Part shown: positions 60,958-64,000 of the stretch, piece after piece
Numbering within the stretch: position 1 is the first letter of the stretch
How the letters are laid out: each line of letters opens with the position of its first letter
Source: Peptoniphilus grossensis ph5
GTDB lineage: Bacteria > Bacillota > Clostridia > Tissierellales > Peptoniphilaceae
Length of the DNA stretch: 64,000 nucleotides
Direction of reading: 5' to 3'
Assembly (NCBI RefSeq): GCF_000311825.1
Contig: NZ_HE978568.1
Coordinates: forward strand, 150,203 to 214,202
Notes under the pieces: model-generated
Seen by the model: only the letters and a program-made list of their open reading frames with translations
What the model was told of the DNA's origin: nothing
Database searches by the model: none
Translations under genes and position numbers: made by a program

Positions 60958-61752
60958 ATGAAAGATTTTAATGTAGGAATAATTCAGCTGCCAGCCACTG
61001 GAGACAAGGAAAAAAACTTAAATACTATGGAAGAATATGTGACTCGGGCAAAAAAGGAAGGGGCTCATGTAATTTGTCTTCCAGAAATGTGGAACTGTCC
61101 CTACCAAAATTCTTATTTCACAAAATTTGCAGAAGAAGATTTTGGCAAGACTTACAAAAAAATGAGCCAGGTGGCAAAAGAAAATAAAGTCTACTTAATT
61201 GGCGGCTCAATACCAATTAAGTCTGGCGAAAAAATTTACAACCGCTCCTATGTCTTTGACAAGGAGGGCAAAGAAATTTACAGGTATTCAAAGATCAACC
61301 TCTTTGACATTGAGGGCTACAAGGAGTCTGATACCATTTCTGGCGGCAAGTCCCTAGGGGTTTTTGAAACAGAGTATGGGATTTTTGGTCTGGCAATATG
61401 TTTTGACCTGAGATTTCCTGAGCTCTTCCAAAGTTTTCGTGACTTTGGAGCAGAAGTCATCTTCGTTCCGTCAACCTTTATGAAAAAGACTGGCGAAGTT
61501 CACTTCCACCTTTTAAATAGGGCTCGTGCAGTGGACACTCAGTGCTATGTTGTTTCACCTGCCATAGCAAGAGATGAGGACCTTTCCAAAAACGCCTACG
61601 CCCACTCCCTGTGTGTTTCACCAAGGGGCGATGTCCTTGCAGACTTAGGCCAAGAAAAAAATCTGGCCGTAATAAAATTGGAAGATGAAAAGGTAAAGAG
61701 GGAAAGGGAAAAACTTCCCCTAGAAGTCTCAAGACAAAATAGAAAATTATAA
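60958..61752 (+). CDS. Nitrilase-family amidohydrolase (omega-amidase type)
   Basis: The product has 264 residues. The catalytic triad is visible: Glu in ICLPEMW, Lys in YSKINLFDIE, Cys in GLAICFDLRFPE (about 148). The group of enzymes includes omega-amidase (2-oxoglutaramate hydrolase) and deaminated-glutathione amidase. ATG at 60958 follows TGAGGTGA. It lies 13 bases after uppP. Confidence 0.87.
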   Translation: MKDFNVGIIQLPATGDKEKNLNTMEEYVTRAKKEGAHVICLPEMWNCPYQNSYFTKFAEEDFGKTYKKMSQVAKENKVYLIGGSIPIKSGEKIYNRSYVFDKEGKEIYRYSKINLFDIEGYKESDTISGGKSLGVFETEYGIFGLAICFDLRFPELFQSFRDFGAEVIFVPSTFMKKTGEVHFHLLNRARAVDTQCYVVSPAIARDEDLSKNAYAHSLCVSPRGDVLADLGQEKNLAVIKLEDEKVKREREKLPLEVSRQNRKL

Positions 61753-61778
61753 GTTACAAATAAAAATTTATAAAAAAG

Positions 61779-61811
61779 AAACTCTTGCAAAATTTTCGCA
61801 AGAGTTTTTTT
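61779..61811 (+). terminator. Terminator of the uppP-amidase operon
   Basis: AAACTCTTGC/GCAAGAGTTT stem with a 9-nt loop followed by T-run. Confidence 0.9.
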
Positions 61812-61842
61812 ACGCCTTAAAAATCACTCAAGGCTTTTAATT

Positions 61843-62484
61843 TTAAATTCCCTTAGTGTAAAGGTAATAAGAGTAAATTGCAGGAATTATTGCTCCAAGA
61901 AAAAGTGGAACTAAAAACACAATTTCACTTTTTAAAAATACTGAAAGTATTAAAGAAAATCCAACTATTATAAAGCAAATTCCACCAAGTCTATGAGTCC
62001 TCCTCCAATTTTCATCGCTATTTAAAGTCCAAGGAAGTTTTATACCCATTGTGTAGTTCCTCTTCATCTTTGGAAGGTAATTTCCAATGGCGATTATTAA
62101 AACTCCAAGGAAAAGTGGAATTACAACTGACACTCTTATTTCTCTACCTAGTCCTACCATAACTGTTATAACATAGACTACAAGCATTATTAGTGGCATG
62201 GCAAGTTTACTTAGTGTCATTACAAAATTATTTTGTTTCTTGTTCCTTGGGTCGTTATCTACCATAAAGCAGAGGAAGATATTCATTATAGCTAAAAAAA
62301 CTTGAGTGAACACCATGGCATCAAACCTCGAACTATATTTATCTGCTTGACCTTGAAAGTTCCAGTGAGTTGGAAGTTCTGCAGGCATTTTATCGTAAAA
62401 CAAGAGGTTAAAAATTACTACAATTGAAAATGCTAGGATTATGGAAATTATTGAATCTTTTCTCAGTTTAAATTTATTTTTCAT
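61843..62484 (-). CDS. sdpI: SdpI-like membrane protein (DUF1648)
   Basis: The product has 213 residues and about six membrane segments. Residues PAELPTHWNFQGQADKYSSR are the DUF1648 motif; YTMGIKLPWTLNSDENWRRT is the SdpI motif. SdpI is an immunity and signalling protein in B. subtilis. No SdpC toxin gene is seen nearby. ATG at 62484 follows AAAGGAGG. Confidence 0.88.
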   Translation of the reverse strand: MKNKFKLRKDSIISIILAFSIVVIFNLLFYDKMPAELPTHWNFQGQADKYSSRFDAMVFTQVFLAIMNIFLCFMVDNDPRNKKQNNFVMTLSKLAMPLIMLVVYVITVMVGLGREIRVSVVIPLFLGVLIIAIGNYLPKMKRNYTMGIKLPWTLNSDENWRRTHRLGGICFIIVGFSLILSVFLKSEIVFLVPLFLGAIIPAIYSYYLYTKGI

Positions 62485-62749
62485 CTGGACCTCCTTTAAA
62501 TTTAACAATCCATGTAAGTATTTCTTCGAATACCGAAGTGTTTAATTCGTAATAAATAAAATTTTTTTCTTTTTCTTCGTAAATCAAATCCTGCTCTCTT
62601 AAAATTTTTAGATGATGGGAAATTGTCGCCTTGGATAAGTCAAAGTTGTCAGAAATTTCTCCTGCATTCATCCTGCCATTTTTTTTCAGCATATTTAAAA
62701 TTTCAAGCCTGACTGGATCAGATAGGGCCTTAAAAGTATCAGAAAACAT
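62474..62749 (-). CDS. sdpR: ArsR-type repressor, SdpR-like
   Basis: The product has 91 residues with a winged helix: FKALSDPVRLEILNML, MNAGEISDNFDLSKATISHH, LKILREQDLIYEE. It overlaps sdpI by 11 bases, the usual SdpR-SdpI pair, in which SdpR represses its own operon and SdpI relieves it. No metal-binding cysteines are present. Confidence 0.9.
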   Translation of the reverse strand: MFSDTFKALSDPVRLEILNMLKKNGRMNAGEISDNFDLSKATISHHLKILREQDLIYEEKEKNFIYYELNTSVFEEILTWIVKFKGGPDEK

Positions 62750-63159
62750 ATTTCACCTTCTGTGTCTATTTCGATAATTATCTAAACTCTTAATTTTATT
62801 ATATAAAATTTTTTACAAAATTCAAGACTATTTTGATTTTTTTCAAAGTAGTTTTCTTTTTTTTGAAGGATAAAAATTTCCTGATTAAAAATTAATTACC
62901 AACTCATAATTATTACTTGGCTCATAATTTTTTCTTGATCATAAAATTTTTACCGATTCATAATTTTTTCTTATTCAAAAAATTTTTTTCCATTAAAAAT
63001 TATTTACCGACCCCTAATTATTTCGCCCTTAAAAATTTTAACAATTAAAAAATTTTTCAATTAATAATTTTTTTAAATCATAATAATTTCTCCCCAATAT
63101 TATTTCTTTTAGTGAAATACTTTCCATTATATGATATAATTTTAGAGGAAGGTGAAAAA
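62750..63159. repeat. AT-rich tract with degenerate 15-20 bp tandem units
   Basis: This 410-bp gap has no gene. From about 62880 to 63095 it contains about 12 degenerate units of the type TCATAATTTTTTCTT, TCATAAAATTTTTACC, TAAAAATTATTTACC, separated by short GC-containing spots (ACTTGG, CTTGA, ACCGA). It may be a bent or easily melted regulatory region. The IclR-gene -10 TATAAT (63135-63140) lies in its right part. Confidence 0.6.
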
Positions 63160-63909
63160 ATGATTCAAAGTTTAATAAAGGCAGCTAATGTTTTAGACAT
63201 ATTAAAAAATGAAAATCGAGAACTTACAATTGCAGAAATTTCTGAATTTTTAAATATACCGCCAAGCACAGCCCATAGAATTTTGTCCACCCTAATCGAG
63301 GTGGGCTATGTATCAAAGGACGAGAGGACCCACCTCTATGCCCTTGGCCCTGCCCTTATCCCTCTTGGCATAAAGGCATCCTCAAAGCTAGACCCTCAAG
63401 CTGTGGGAAAGTCTGTCCTAGAAAATTTATCTGAAATCACCATGGAAGATTCCTTTTTTATAATAAAATCTGGTGACAAGGGACTAATGCTTTCAAAGTC
63501 TGAAGGCAAGCACACCCTAAAAATCGTAGAAAATTTTGGAATAGAAATAGATTTACACAAGGGGGCAATTAGAAAGACAATCTTGGCCTTTCAGCCCAAG
63601 GAATATATCGATTATTACTTAGAAAAGGATCTTTCTGACTACTTAGACGCGTCAGTGGATAAGGCAGCCTTAAAAAAAGATTTAATAGACATTAGGAACA
63701 AAAAAATTTCTGTCTCCGACTCGGAATACATTGAAGATGCCATTGGCATTGGAGCTCCCGTATTTAATTACAAGGAGAACCTCGTGGGAGCAATTGGCGT
63801 AGTAATTCCCAAGGAAAGAGTTACAGAAGCTACAAAAAAAGAATATATAGAGGCAGTGAAAAACTGCGGCATGGAATTTTCAAAAAATCTTGGATATTCT
63901 GAAGTTTAA
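63160..63909 (+). CDS. IclR family transcriptional regulator
   Basis: The product has 249 residues. The N-terminal winged helix (SLIKAANVLDILKNENRELT, ISEFLNIPPSTAHRILSTLI) is followed by a GAF-like ligand domain. The small-molecule ligand is unknown. ATG at 63160 follows GGAAGGTGAAA; the longer frame starts before the -10. No target gene is adjacent in the window. Confidence 0.9.
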   Translation: MIQSLIKAANVLDILKNENRELTIAEISEFLNIPPSTAHRILSTLIEVGYVSKDERTHLYALGPALIPLGIKASSKLDPQAVGKSVLENLSEITMEDSFFIIKSGDKGLMLSKSEGKHTLKIVENFGIEIDLHKGAIRKTILAFQPKEYIDYYLEKDLSDYLDASVDKAALKKDLIDIRNKKISVSDSEYIEDAIGIGAPVFNYKENLVGAIGVVIPKERVTEATKKEYIEAVKNCGMEFSKNLGYSEV

Positions 63910-63924
63910 TATTTTTTATTTATG

Positions 63925-63952
63925 AGTTGTGTCAAGGGGCACAACTTTTTTC
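63925..63952 (+). terminator. Terminator of the IclR gene
   Basis: AGTTGTG/CACAACT stem with an 8-nt loop followed by a T-run. Confidence 0.9.
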
Positions 63953-64000
63953 TTTACCTAAATTTTTTTAGGAGCCTTAAAATTTTGTGAATTATTATTT

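Noticed and set aside
1..64000. tRNA, rRNA or insertion sequences
   Set aside because: No cloverleaf, rRNA segment or transposase was noticed on reading. I did not run a covariance search.

Overview
The window comes from an AT-rich, low-GC Gram-positive anaerobe. The gene set (class B sortase, Rex, UppP, GdpP-L9-DnaB operon, Opp transporter, serine dehydratase, CtlX-like hydrolase) and codon use suggest the Tissierellia/Peptoniphilaceae group (Peptoniphilus/Anaerococcus-like). This is inference from gene content; there is no rRNA in the window to prove it.

Region 1 (1 to about 16,760) is the right part of a siphovirus-type prophage. Reading leftward (minus strand) from the immunity region it carries antirepressor, small early genes, a methylase-like protein, an SMC-like zinc-hook ATPase, SSB, MazG-like, RecT, an MBL-fold hydrolase, a DnaD-like initiator, VRR-NUC, a sigma-like late regulator, HNH endonuclease, a candidate cos/late-promoter region, TerS, TerL and the start of the portal gene. 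Head and tail genes lie off the left edge. The immunity switch at 13.8-14.9 kb is a cro-like gene facing an S24-type repressor. One operator fills exactly the 17-bp spacer of the cro promoter. A large serine integrase (15.3-16.8 kb, plus strand) runs directly into the CRISPR array.

Region 2 (16.7-25.9 kb) is a complete type I-C CRISPR-Cas locus: an array of 10 perfect 32-bp repeats plus one half-degenerate repeat, leader, then cas2, cas1, cas4, cas7, cas8c, cas5c and cas3, all read leftward. Two features stand out. (a) The prophage boundary falls inside a CRISPR repeat, and the integrase reading frame ends inside the array, so the phage appears to have used a repeat (or the trailing-end repeat) as its attachment site. 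(b) The cas3-cas5 gap encodes, on the opposite strand, a short RNA with a miniature repeat: the same 2-nt lead, a shortened stem, a 5-nt loop and an 11-nt handle. Its guide matches the -10 region of the cas5-8-7-4-1-2 promoter, with the early mismatches at positions 6 and 12. This looks like a crRNA-like, Cascade-guided autorepressor of the cas operon (CreR/CreA type).

Region 3 (25.9-64 kb) is ordinary chromosome: a 2-hydroxyacid dehydrogenase and hydrolase; a zinc-ribbon/SH3 membrane protein; an ECF sigma/anti-sigma pair; a membrane J-protein with a zincin; an oligopeptide ABC transporter; murA; an aminotransferase; an Ogg-type glycosylase; rex with its own operator; srtB; an APC permease; ctlX, folD, a lipid kinase and an SDR; a serine transporter with sdaAA/sdaAB; an AbgT transporter; a radical SAM protein with no standard start codon; DegV; the DUF2232-gdpP-rplI-dnaB operon; uppP; a nitrilase-family amidase; the sdpR-sdpI pair; and an IclR regulator preceded by a very AT-rich degenerate repeat tract (62.75-63.16 kb).
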